DNA of 64,000 nucleotides from Labrus mixtus. Lineage: Eukaryota; Chordata; Actinopteri; Labriformes; Labridae. Made by a program: the position numbers and the translations under genes. Position 1 is the stretch's first letter; each line of letters starts with the position of its first letter. The stretch is taken from NCBI RefSeq assembly GCF_963584025.1, contig NC_083624.1, positions 28,163,911 through 28,227,910 of the forward strand, written 5' to 3'. Under the pieces are notes generated by a model, which worked only from the letters and a program-made list of their open reading frames with translations, did no database searches and was not told where the DNA came from. This document shows, piece by piece, positions 19,801 to 29,369 of the stretch.

Positions 19801-20299
19801 AACATATCCTTTGGTAAAGGATGGTCCAGTGTATCCTATGCTAAAGGAGGTTATAAAGGAAGCATTGACCCACCTTTCCTTTGCTTATAGAGAATTCGAA
19901 CAGCTTTTATCATGGCCGCCTCTTAAATGCTTCCGGGTCATTTCACTCAGTTAGGAACCTTCCTAAGCAAAAATGACAATTCAGACGCACCCACTGTCTC
20001 AATCTAGCTCTGCTCATTCTAGTAACATGCAAAGAGGTAGAGCCTAGGCAGGCCTTAAGCCTCCTTGGGCAAAGCTGCAACATGCTGGTGCCAGTAACAT
20101 TAGCCATGGCCCTAATGATGAATAACTTTAAGCCAATTATATTTAATCAAATGGATTAGTTATAGAAAAGTCATCCCACTCAAAGCATGAAGCCCATCTC
20201 TGTGGCTCTTGATGCAGGCTAAGAGGAAAAGCACATTGACAGATGAAGCTAGGAATAAAATAAAGAATAAAGAGAGAGTGACCGAACAAGAGACTGGAC
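19801..20299. other. Unassigned intergenic sequence
   Basis: No coding or RNA feature recognised. The sequence contains small inverted pieces (for example CCTTTGGTAAAGGA) that suggest a short dispersed repeat. Confidence 0.35.
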
Positions 20300-21930
20300 T
20301 AGAGTAAATATTGGAGAGGCTTTTACACGTTGGAGAGAGCTTCGGGGAACGTTGGGCTGTAAGTCCGATACGGAGCTGGCACTGCTGCTGTTGAACTGGT
20401 GAGTAATATGCTCGTTATAAACTTTGTCTTATTTCTTTGCATCATAGTTATCAGTTGTTTCAACACAAACCCATTCAGTCTATGTCATATAACGACCAGA
20501 ATGTCAGAATAACGTTACTGTCCCCTGATGATGCGTTAGCGACGCATGCTAACCTTATATGTCAGAGTTATTTGAGCAGACTTTGCTGAAAAGTTGTCGA
20601 CACATTAGCGGGTGTTTGAAAGCCAAGTCAGCTCATGTCTGCAGAAGTTTAGCCCGTAGCATGATAACATAGACAGCATATTGTCCCGGGTTCAGGTTAC
20701 GATAGCTCCAGCTGCTAATTATCTGAGCAGCGCGTATGCAAAGTTTCTCGTGTTGAAACTAATGTTACTGTACATACTCTGCACAGTTGTATCAACCAGC
20801 ATAATGTCTCCGAACTTTATTCCAGCTTTCTAAAAAAGAGATCAGTATCATCTCCAGCAACAAATGCAGCCTACAACCCTGCCAGAGTCTTACAGTCAGA
20901 CCGCGACAGGTATGTTTTCATGGAGTAACGTTATCTAAAAAAATACTGTCATTGAATGGTAAGATGTAATATTCTACTTGTCTTTTCATTTGGGAATGAT
21001 GTGTTTGCTGTCCAAGGTGTTCAGCTACTGAATGAGGAAGAGGAGGAGGCTGATGTCTTGTAATCCAGGTAAATTTTACTTACATCTCAAACACACAAAT
21101 ATATATTTCGCAGATCACCTTCCACTCATGCAAATGCTTGTATTTGTAATTATTTCCATACAAACACATTTCCATTTTTTTCAAATCGACAATGGCTGCA
21201 TGATGCATCGATGCTTTTTAGGACCATTACAAAAATGTATTTGAAACGGCACACTGCATTTATATTTTGACTCTTTCTATCTCTCCAACTGATTTTCAAG
21301 CTGAGGACTCTGCTCACCTTTGTATTATTTGGTGCAGTATGAAGTGGAAGTGAGAAGTATGCCACTAACAGAGAAGGTTTTTTTCTGTCTGCCTTTTCTA
21401 CCCGACAGGACAACTTCAGATTTGGAGAACTTCCAAAAGAACACCCTTATGTATGCAGAGAAGCAATTTGGTCACACCTGTATACAGAACACTGACCTTG
21501 CTTACAGCTACTGATTATAACCACCAGAACCACCGACTTCCTGCTCGAAACCGTGATGGACGTAAGTATTTAAGTATTACAGTTGTCTAATATACAAACG
21601 TATTGCTGCTGTTACCTAAACAGTTTTGAAAATATGAAACCACGCTAATACAAAATAATATTATTGTCCAAGGTCCTGAAGTTGCTGCAATAAAAATCAA
21701 AGAGCTGGAGTGTGAACACCTTGAAGAGCGTAGACGAGACTACGGCCATTGATGCAAAAGAGAATTCAAAGATGAACGGGCCTTCCTACAAAACAGAGTC
21801 TGGTGCTGATGATCAGCAGGCACCACCCACAGCTGAACTTTACTCACATTTCACAGAGAGAAGCTGCTCCGAAACTTTCTGCCTGCCTGTATCTACAACT
21901 GTGCATCATCAGAGCTCAGGTCCATTATAA
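20300..21930 (+). other. Exon-like blocks of an unrecognised transcript (candidate)
   Basis: Several acceptor/donor-like pairs lie in order on the plus strand: a first block ending GAACTG|GTGAGT (20399), a block 20826-20909 (TTATTCCAG| ... CGACAG|GTATGT), a block 21018-21068 (GTCCAAG| ... ATCCAG|GTAAAT), a block ending ATGGAC|GTAAGT (about 21560), and one opening TCCAAG|GTCCTG (about 21673). Joining the second and third gives MQPTTLPESYSQTATG followed by VQLLNEEEEEADVL and a stop. I recognise no domain. It may be a non-coding transcript, a pseudogene, or chance splice-like sites. Confidence 0.3.
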
Positions 21931-22018
21931 CAAAGCTCCAGGATAGTGTAGACCCCCCCCCCCCCCCCCTCCATCATCAGAGCTAAGGTCCATCATAACA
22001 AAGCTCCAGGATAGTGTA
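21904..22018 (+). repeat. Direct duplication of about 48 bp around a C17 run
   Basis: CATCATCAGAGCTCAGGTCC ... GGATAGTGTA (21905-21950) is followed by 17 C (21953-21969) and then by a near-identical copy (21972-22018) differing at about two positions. It looks like a recent tandem duplication with a homopolymer at the join. Confidence 0.85.
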
Positions 22019-23097
22019 CTATCTATACTGTCTTTTGTTTTCAATTGTGCATTTTTTTTTTTGTTGTAGTTTTAAGTTCACAGATTGTGTCAGATTTCCC
22101 AAGCAGCCATGCTATCATAACACACATTGCTGCAGGCCTGTGACGCTGCTCCACTCCGGGCTCCTGCTCATCACTGATGGCGAGTTGAAGTTGAATCCTG
22201 GAATAAAAGGAGAACCGATGTTAAAAAAAAAAACCTCATACAGTTATTACATATACATGGTCGCAGACTAGTTATAATATTGCCTAAACAAGTCGGTATT
22301 ATGATCCTTCTCACGTCTAATGGGAAAGCAACTATATGACAGAATGAACATCCTTGCAGATTATATATAACAGATTTAGACATAACGTAAGGCTGCATCA
22401 TTTCCGGTTCATCGTTGTCTCACGTTTAGCAGCTTTACCGGGAGCAGAAAGTCAACACAAGTTATGTCTCCGGTTTGCAAACAAATAGATAAATATATCC
22501 ATCTGACGTTGTCTCCAAAAAGTTTATGAGCTTACAAACTAGCATGTAGCTATTTAGCTACGGCCTATAGATATCATGGTAAAAGTTTAATACATATACT
22601 CATACTAAACATCGGACTGCAGACATCCAGGTTTTATCAAAATCTGGCAATATTACTGTACCTTTTGAATCGACATGGTTCTTTATCTTCTCACGGCGTC
22701 TGTGCCGGCTTCCTCACCCTCTGCTTGTCAACAAATGCACATTGTTTCAGATGGGAAGCGTAACTGTTTTACGGTGCCAAAGCACACCAAAACTGAAATG
22801 TTACATATTGAGGCTTTAAGTGAACCAAAAGACAGGAGAAGATTGGGGCCTTTTATTGGCCCACAGCCGTTCTGTAAGGCAGATGTGTCGTGACTGGGAT
22901 TTCACATTGATCGGAGCAAGGGCTGCTGAATCTGAAACAAATTTGATTGACGAGTGATCTTGTGATCTAGCACTAGCAAAGAAACTGGCTGTGCATTAAG
23001 CCACCTTTGAAATTCTTGTTGTCTGTCTGTTGCTACAGCCAGGTTGGAAGGCAGCATCTCCCTATCTGTTTCCCCGTTATTACTTTTGACAATCCAT
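22019..23097. other. Unassigned intergenic sequence upstream (3' side) of U1
   Basis: Open frames of 72-85 codons (22014-22271, 22675-22893) carry no recognised domain. The stretch LLLITDGELKLNPGIKG (about 22162-22215) faintly recalls the N-terminal D-x-E-x-N-P-G-P motif of some LINE proteins, but one residue is inserted and the last Pro is lost. Confidence 0.35.
23062..23090 (-). promoter_or_regulatory. Possible snRNA 3' box downstream of U1
   Basis: Starting a few bases past the RNA end, the minus strand reads GATTGTCAAAAGTAATAAC. It resembles the GTTTN(0-3)AAARNNAGA 3' box that directs Integrator-dependent 3' end formation, with mismatches at the start and end. Confidence 0.35.
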
Positions 23098-23261
23098 CAG
23101 GGGAGAGCGCGAACACAGTCCCCCACTACCACAAATTATGCAGTCGAGATTCCCACATTTGGGGAATTCGCATAGGTCAGCCCCGCCGGAGTGCAATGGC
23201 CAAGCCTCGCCATGGGTGAACCACCTTCTTGATCATGGTATCTCCCCTGCCAGGTAAGTAT
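23098..23261 (-). ncRNA. U1 spliceosomal snRNA
   Basis: The minus strand reads ATACTTACCTGGCAGGGGAG at the 5' end, so the ACUUACCUG that pairs with 5' splice sites is intact. The U1A-binding loop ATTGCACTCC and an Sm site in ATAATTTGTGG are present, and the 3' end is CTCTCCCCTG. The length is 164 nt, as in vertebrate U1. Differences from human U1 fall mostly in stems and loops. The stem closing the U1A loop shows a compensatory change (GCC/GGC). The U1-70K loop reads ATCAAGAAG instead of ATCACGAAG, and stem I has one or two changes near its base. A PSE-like element sits at the expected distance upstream and a weak 3'-box-like sequence lies downstream. It could be functional or a recently diverged variant. 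Confidence 0.92.
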
Positions 23262-23300
23262 GAGTTGTACAGCTCAGGGAAAAAGGAGTCCTTCACAGGA

Positions 23301-23322
23301 CCATCTTACAGGACTTACGGTC
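23301..23322 (-). promoter_or_regulatory. Proximal sequence element (PSE) of the U1 gene
   Basis: On the minus strand GACCGTAAGTCCTGTAAGAT lies about 41-61 bases upstream of the U1 start. Position and the ACCGTAA core fit the vertebrate snRNA PSE bound by SNAPc. An octamer-like GTTTGCAT (one mismatch to ATTTGCAT) lies at 23331-23338, closer than a usual distal element. Confidence 0.6.
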
Positions 23323-23339
23323 CCAACAATATGCAAACC

Positions 23340-24050
23340 ACCGAAATCAGAGTTTTCTTCACTGGGTGTCCCTTCTACTTGTCCTCAACACAGAAGAAAG
23401 TTTTGAGTTGAGGCCCGGTAGGGCTTCTCTTTCTACATTCAAGTGGAGAAACAAGGCTCATCATTCTAACAGGAAGTGCCACACTTCCACATCAAAGCCG
23501 ACCGATAGCTACCGCCAGTGTGTGGTTTTTTTTTTACCGCCAACAAAAGAACAGTCGAAGCAGCAGCTAGGCCAGAAACACCAAGACTTTGTGACTGCGC
23601 GGACAGAATATGCTCAATCGGTCGATCCACATTTAAGATGCTGAGGAAAGAAAGACAGACAACAACATTTGGCATCACTTTCTTCTCACATTGATACCGC
23701 TGTCACCCAGTGCTCTGGAATCGGGACGAGGTTGTATACTGAGCGCATGACGTCAGCTTAAACAATGGAGTAAAAAAGAAGTAGGTGAAAACATTTGCCT
23801 CTCTGTTGATATGTTATTGTGTGTCTGTGTGTCTGTGTGCTACTACAGCAATAGCATACACAGAGTGGCAAATGGGGGAATTGGCAGACAAATAACCCCA
23901 AACCTGACCAAAATTCCAGTTCATTTCAAAAAGCTTGCATCCTGGCAGCATGTCAACGCAGTGACAAAGCCAGGCCAGACTCACACACACACACACATTT
24001 CTCTTAAATGCAGTGAAAACAAAGGATTATTTTAAACACTGAAAAGAGGA
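23340..24050. other. Spacer between U1 and U2 copies
   Basis: No gene recognised. It contains a CRE-like TGACGTCA near 23750, a CA run near 23985 and a T-run near 23530. Open frames of 60-92 codons show no domain. Confidence 0.35.
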
Positions 24051-24240
24051 GGGTGCACTGTTCCCGGAGGTACTGCAATACCAGGTCGATGCATGGAGTG
24101 GACGGAGCAAGCCCCTGTTCCATCTCCCAAGTCCAAAAATCAATTTAATATATGGTGCCCGGGTAGGGGATGTATCAGATATTAAACTGATAAGAACAGA
24201 TACTACACTTGATCTTAACCAAAAGACCAAAAGGATCAAT
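24051..24240 (-). ncRNA. U2 spliceosomal snRNA copy, diverged (possible pseudogene)
   Basis: The minus strand keeps TTAAGATCAAGTGTAGTATC, including the GTAGTA that pairs with branch sites. It also keeps the TATCAGTTTAATATCTGATA stem-loop, the Sm site GATTTTTGGA and the 3' half CATCGACCTGGTATTGCAGT ending in GTGCACCC. Length is about 190 nt against 188 in human. The first 20 bases (ATTGATCCTTTTGGTC) differ from the normal ATCGCTTCTCGGCC, though stem I can still pair as UUGGUC/GGUUAA. Stem IIb is altered with pairing kept. No convincing PSE lies 40-60 bases upstream; a weak 3'-box-like GTTTAAAATAATCC follows. Either a variant gene or a pseudogene. Confidence 0.85.
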
Positions 24241-24399
24241 GGAAAAACAGACAGTACATAATGATTAGTTAATTAACAAAATATACATTTTGAACGAAAT
24301 GTGCTGGAGGAGCCAAATAAACCCAGAGGGGCTTGTCGAGTGGCCCTCCTTAAGAGAAACATGTAACACAGAGACAAAAACAATAAAGCTAACAAGAAC

Positions 24400-24770
24400 A
24401 CATCCTCAATAAGGTGTAAAAGAAAGCAAAACAAGAAAGAGACAAATTAAAGAAGAGGAGAAAAAGGAAAATAAGCTCTCATGGCAGAGAAATATTATGA
24501 TGGCGCATTGGTAAATTGTTCCAACAATGAGGTCCTCTGAATCTGATAGAGAATTGAGAAAACGATGTCCTGAAAAATGCAGAATGAAGTAAGCTAGCTG
24601 ACCTTGTGTTGTAATGATGGATTTGAGAATTGAATTGAAATATATCTTGAAAACAGACGGGGAGTAAGTTGTTGACTGATTGGAAAACAAAAATACATAT
24701 CTGAAACTGGTTTAGGTGGAAGATGGGGAGTATTCGTAGGAACTGGAACAAAGCATTTACCCATATAATC
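24400..24770 (-). mobile_element. LINE ORF2 C-terminal fragment
   Basis: The minus strand encodes FVFQSVNNLLPVCFQDIFQF, then QIHHYNTRSASLLHSAF and FSIRFRGPHCWNNLP before a stop. This is the conserved extreme C-terminus of many CR1/Rex/L2-type LINE ORF2 proteins (HxYxTRxxS...GxxxWNxLP). The RT is absent and upstream sequence is non-coding, so this is a severely truncated relic between U2 and H2B. Confidence 0.75.
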
Positions 24771-25045
24771 CCTCTTTAAAGCTTCGATTTTACAAGAGGC
24801 TTCATGAAAATCATATTGTTATTTTCACAAAATATATGTATAACACATCATGAACGACATGTTAATAAGAAGTAAGCTATAATTACATATCCATGGGGTA
24901 TAGGCAACATGTCAAACATTGTAGGACTAATAGCACTTTATCTTTTGTGAGCAACAGCCCATCTACATTTGCATCAACACCAAAATATACAGAGAATTCC
25001 GACGAACCTTTAACTATCTGTTTCTGAGACCACCACTCAGCAAAC

Positions 25046-25379
25046 ATGCCTGAAACCGTGAAAGCGCCCAAGGCCACCAAGACCGGCAAAAACAGACGAA
25101 AGACCAGGAAGGAGAGCTACGCTATCTACGTCTACAAGGTCCTGAAGCAGGTCCACCCCGACACTGGGATCTCTTCCAAAGCTATGGAACTCGTTCGTGA
25201 GCGACATCTTTGAGTGCATCGCCGGGGAGGCATCCCGTCTGGCTTACTACAACAAGCGCTCCACCATCACCTCCAAGGAGATCCAGACCGCCGTCCGTCT
25301 GCTGCTGCCCGGTGAGCTGGCCAAACACGACGTGTCCGAGGGCACCAAGGCTGTGACCAAGTACACCACCTCCAAGTAA
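25046..25379 (+). pseudogene. Histone H2B copy with 8-bp deletion
   Basis: The start gives MPETVKAPKATKTGK, then RKTRKESYAIYVYKVLKQVH and PDTGISSKAM, a clear H2B N-terminus and alpha-1 region. The usual GIMNSFV is replaced by a frameshift: after ATG at 25184-25186 eight bases corresponding to GGCATCAT (or GCATCATG) are missing, and the first frame stops at 25211-25213. The other frame continues SFVSDIFECIAGEASRLAYY, STITSKEIQTAVRLLLPGEL, TKAVTKYTTSK to a TAA at 25377-25379. Replacing eight bases would give 113 residues, shorter than the usual 120-124 because about 10 residues of the basic tail are absent. FEC for FER and KHD for KHA are unusual. It is probably a pseudogene, unless the deletion is an assembly error. 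Confidence 0.88.
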
Positions 25380-25407
25380 ACCCACTGATAAGCAGCAACA
25401 ACATAAC

Positions 25408-25423
25408 GGTCCTTTTAAAGACC
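25408..25423 (+). terminator. Histone mRNA 3' stem-loop, one mismatch
   Basis: GGTCCTTTTAAAGACC lies 28 bases after the H2B stop. It matches the replication-dependent histone stem-loop (6-bp stem, 4-base UUUA loop) except for one C-A mismatch in the fifth pair. A purine-rich CTTAAAGAGC follows near 25443 in the place of the histone downstream element that pairs with U7. The copy therefore came by DNA duplication of a replication-dependent gene, not from a polyadenylated mRNA. Confidence 0.7.
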
Positions 25424-25449
25424 TTGTTTAAGGACAACACGTCCTTAAA

Positions 25450-26355
25450 GAGCACAACTCCTGTTTGCCATATTACTTCGAATAATCCATTATATTTTCT
25501 CTAATTTAGTATCACACTGTTGATTCTGGCTAAAAGCTAACTCAAACCTTTTACTCACTCATCTCATCATCCATCTTTCTAAATCTATGCAGGGGATATC
25601 ATCAATGTGATTTTTCTCTTCATTAAACCAAATAAACACAACTACAGACTTGTGCTCATCTTTCCTGTGTACAATGGTTATATAGGTTCAAAGAGACATA
25701 CAATTATTTCAACACATGACTTCAATATACTCTTTGTATTCATACACTGTTAATATGACACTATTCACAGTACAGAGATAGAGCTCTATAAGCAGCCAAT
25801 TTACTCACAACACGTATGTTACAGCCCACTATAATCCAAGACATTTCTACTGCAAGTATATCAACTGTTTCCAGATACTGGAAGAAATGTGTCCAATCCC
25901 TGAGCATGACAATGTTTTTCATTCAAATCAGATAGAAATTCACTTTTAATACTTCCTGTACATTGATTGTAACTTAGGTGATATTTGATATTTCACATGA
26001 ACCAAAATTTGAATTACTTTTACATATGTATGTAGTTTACAAATCGATCGTGAGTCATAGACTATTTGTAGAATCAGTATTGACCTTTTTTTTAAAATCT
26101 AAAATAAATGAGAGAGAGGAGGAAAAATAACTCCACCATGCTCGAAGGTCTGAGCTCAGCAGAGGAGAATTCCATTTACTTCATTAATTTGTGTAAATGT
26201 GTAATAATCACGTTCTACACATTGAAATACTAAATGTAACTCCTCTCACCGGGGGTGGGGTTAAACCTAAAATAGGTTGTCAATTCAGAAGACTCTGGAT
26301 AAAAATATTCTAAGTATCAATATCAAATGATCTCTAAATGACAACCCAGTCTCAT
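25450..26355. other. Unassigned AT-rich intergenic sequence
   Basis: No gene, RNA or clear repeat boundary recognised downstream of the H2B copy. Confidence 0.4.
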
Positions 26356-27438
26356 GTCAAAATGTGTAATACCTACGTTGGTCCACAGCACAAAACGTAG
26401 TAGTTTCACAATAAGGGCTCTAAAATTGTGACATGTCTACGTTTCCTTTTGTCTATTCTTTTGTATAGGCATACCTCAGGTCACGTGACTGCCCGGTTTT
26501 CCCCTGGCGAAAAAAAAAACATGGCAGACATCCCTTCTATTTTCGGTGGAAAATGCAATATTTTAAGATAGTTTGAGGCTTAAGTGTCGTTTTGATAACC
26601 TTTCTGATGACATTGTATCTTCATAATCTTTGTTCGGTTTGTGTTTATGATCTTTAGTTTGTTCGTTTCTACGAAGATTCTTTCAGGTCTCGCTAGAAAA
26701 ACGTTGGGTTGTTACGTTTTCTACTGTTGCTATGGTGGTTGCTATGGACGCTATCAACAACGAACCGGAAGGAAGTGGACGTTCGGTTCGCGACTCTTTT
26801 TTCGGCTGCTCTGGTTCCGGAATTAAATTTTCCCATTCAAATCCTCCATTGATTTTTCACAAAATCCTCATATCAAGAGATTGGCGCCTGGGACCAAGAC
26901 AACAAGCTACCCCAACACTTGTGACTATAGTACATTCAATTCGGCACCAAAACGGTGTTAAAAACGGAAACCAAGGTATAGGTTCAACTGTGTACATCAT
27001 TTTCGTCCGGAGTCAAGGAACTACCCATCCCACAATCCATTGCGAATTATATCGTTTATTCAGTCTTTCAGGTCTCGCCAGAAAAAACGTTGGGTTGTTA
27101 CGTTTTCTACTGTTGCTATGGTAGTTGCTATGGACGCTATCAACAACAAACCGGAAGGAAGTGGACGTTCGGTTCGTGGCTCTTAAAACGGGTTACATCA
27201 GACCCTAGACATCAAACTAAGCTCCTATGCAATAAATAATGATTTCTGTTACATTTTTATGGATGTCTTTCATTACAACCAAATTTAATAAAAAGATTGG
27301 AACAGATCGATGTATATTAGCAACATTATAAACTATAAAATGTAACAATATATAAAGACAATACTGTACAGTTTGTGTGATTTATATGATTTCATAATTT
27401 TATTTAACAAAATAATCCTGACGGATTAGATTAATACC
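26356..27438 (+). repeat. Left arm of a long inverted repeat
   Basis: Begins CAAAATGTGTAATACCTACG and ends near ATTAATACC. It matches the reverse complement of 29370-30388 along its length with small indels. The arm contains an internal duplication: TTGTTACGTTTTCTACTGTT with CTATGGACGCTATCAACAAC and GAAGTGGACGTTCGGTTCG occurs near 26708-26803 and again near 27095-27180. Open frames within it (for example 26732-27124) have no known domain. Confidence 0.85.
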
Positions 27439-29369
27439 AGAAAATGCAATCAAAAAAGTAAACGGCCAGCGATAAGAACTACAAACGGGCACATGACACT
27501 GACATCAAATAATGACGTATTGATAATCGTCACTTGTGAGCGACCTGTTTATTAGATCTTTCAGGGGGTATTTACTGATGTTTTTTAAGGTTGGTTGCAA
27601 AAACACATCTTAAATCTATGTTAACCAAAGATCCCATTTCAGGGATCTAAGCAAAAACCCATTCAAAAAGCCCATTATGCTGCATTATGGTCTGCCAGTG
27701 TGCTGCTGACATGCGCAATCGTGCAGTCACGCCCACTGTCGGTTTAAAGGCCGAGGGTGCGCACCTGGTAACTTTTAGTTCACTATCGATTCATCCCCCC
27801 CCCCCCCCCCCCCCCTCTCTCCCTCCTCTCCGTAGACCCTTTTTCATACACTTATGTTTGACCTAGAACCCCCACATTTTCACCAGTTGTTCGTGAGATT
27901 GGGAACTGTTACCAAATAAAAACTCAACTTCCTAGGTCTCTTCTAAGAGATTTTGTGAGCCCACAAGTCACTTAAGGCCCCACTCTCAATTTGCCAAACC
28001 TTTCACAATTTACACACTTTTATCAAAACATCAAAAAAGGGTGTTAAAAAGTGTGAAAATGTTCCAAAAGACAGAGGGTCATTCTATGCTGTATGCTTTG
28101 TGAACAAGACTGATGTTAAAAACTCCCTGCTTAAAAGAGCTAATTTGACCATTTGAGGCCTAGCAGAGACATGAAGCCTTTTGACCTGTTCAACCCTGTT
28201 GCTCTATGAAATACATTAAACTGAATATTAAAACAATGACTGATGACAAATTAGATTAACTCTTCTATAAGGAAAGAAGGATAAAAAAAAAAGTACTAGG
28301 ATGAATTAATATGGACAAGAGCATAAGAGATTTTTACTTTTAGCCATAATTCTAAACCAAGCACTTAAGGCTGTCCTCCAAGCATATAGTTCCCCAGATT
28401 CTATGATATACTTACACCAAAACAAACAAACAAACAAACAAAATAAAAAAAATAAAAAACATTTTATGTACTGGGCTTTGAAAGCGCTCTATGAAAGTAT
28501 GACTGCAAGACCCCATGCCTATGAAATGAGAATATTTAGGTTTTTGGCTTAGAGCTGAACGACATACATCGTTGGAAAGGTCTCATCCTGGAGAGTAACA
28601 TATGTGAAGATGAGGTTTCTACATGACCCCTGTTTTGAAATAATGCCCTTGGAACCTTGACCCAAAGGCATGTTTGAAGGCTTATAACTCAGCAACAAAA
28701 GGGGCTACAGACATGGGAATAACTGTTTTAGAGAGGTCTTGGAACAAAGTACCATGTGAGGGTAGTCAGCTCACCAAAACAACAGGGGGAGCTGCTATAT
28801 ATGGTTAAAATACATTTTACCAAATGTATCAATTATTTTTTAAATATCTCATAACATAAATGTTTTAACCATCCAATTAAACTCCCCTGTGTACCCTCAA
28901 TTAAATATATATTACTTCTTAGTTAAGGGAACACTGAGATTTGTCTAAAAGACTACAATTCCTCAGAGTCAAGTCATACAGCTTGATACTGAATGGTGCC
29001 ATAATTGTAGTCTTTTCCGTTTCCAAAAAAATGTTGTAACTAGGATTATAAAAGGCTTACAAAAAACATATTCACTGAATATGTCACGGATGTCGTGTGG
29101 CCGAAGTATTTATTGCATAGTACATATATGCTCTATGTTAAAATAAAGTACATATATCGGTTAATTTCGGATATTTTGACTGTTATTCTAGAAACAGGAA
29201 TTTTGGTAGTTATGGCTGGCGTTGTGCACAGAGGGAACATAATTAGGGTTGTAAAAAATGTATATCTACCCACTATATCAAATATTTACTAAAGCCGAAT
29301 GGGTTTTGTAAAATAATCTAGACTATATATATTGTAAAAAAGTGGTCAAATCAAACCTGTTTTAAAAAA
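27439..29369. other. Spacer of the long inverted repeat
   Basis: About 1.9 kb of AT-rich sequence with a 21-base C run (27795-27815), a CAAA run near 28420 and no open frame suggestive of a transposase. If the whole structure is a transposon, this is either a non-autonomous filler or a fully decayed coding region. Confidence 0.5.
27795..27815 (+). repeat. Poly-C homopolymer (about 21 C)
   Basis: An uninterrupted C run followed by a TC-rich tract, in the spacer of the inverted repeat. Confidence 0.9.

Noticed and set aside
21712..21930. ESGADDQQ stretch resembling the N-terminus of CREB-type factors
   Set aside because: Only about eight residues are similar, with no further CREB motif (no KID or bZIP) nearby; best treated as chance.
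23098..25430. A linked 5S rRNA gene expected in fish snRNA/histone clusters
   Set aside because: I looked for 5S internal promoter sequences on both strands around U1, U2 and H2B and saw none.
25037..25455. Minus-strand open frames over H2B
   Set aside because: Antisense shadows of the GC-rich histone coding sequence.
26732..27124. 130-codon open frame in the left inverted arm (and a 125-codon relative at 29797-30174 on the minus strand)
   Set aside because: Both are the same arm sequence read in the same direction relative to the repeat; no known domain and one is interrupted by an indel relative to the other.
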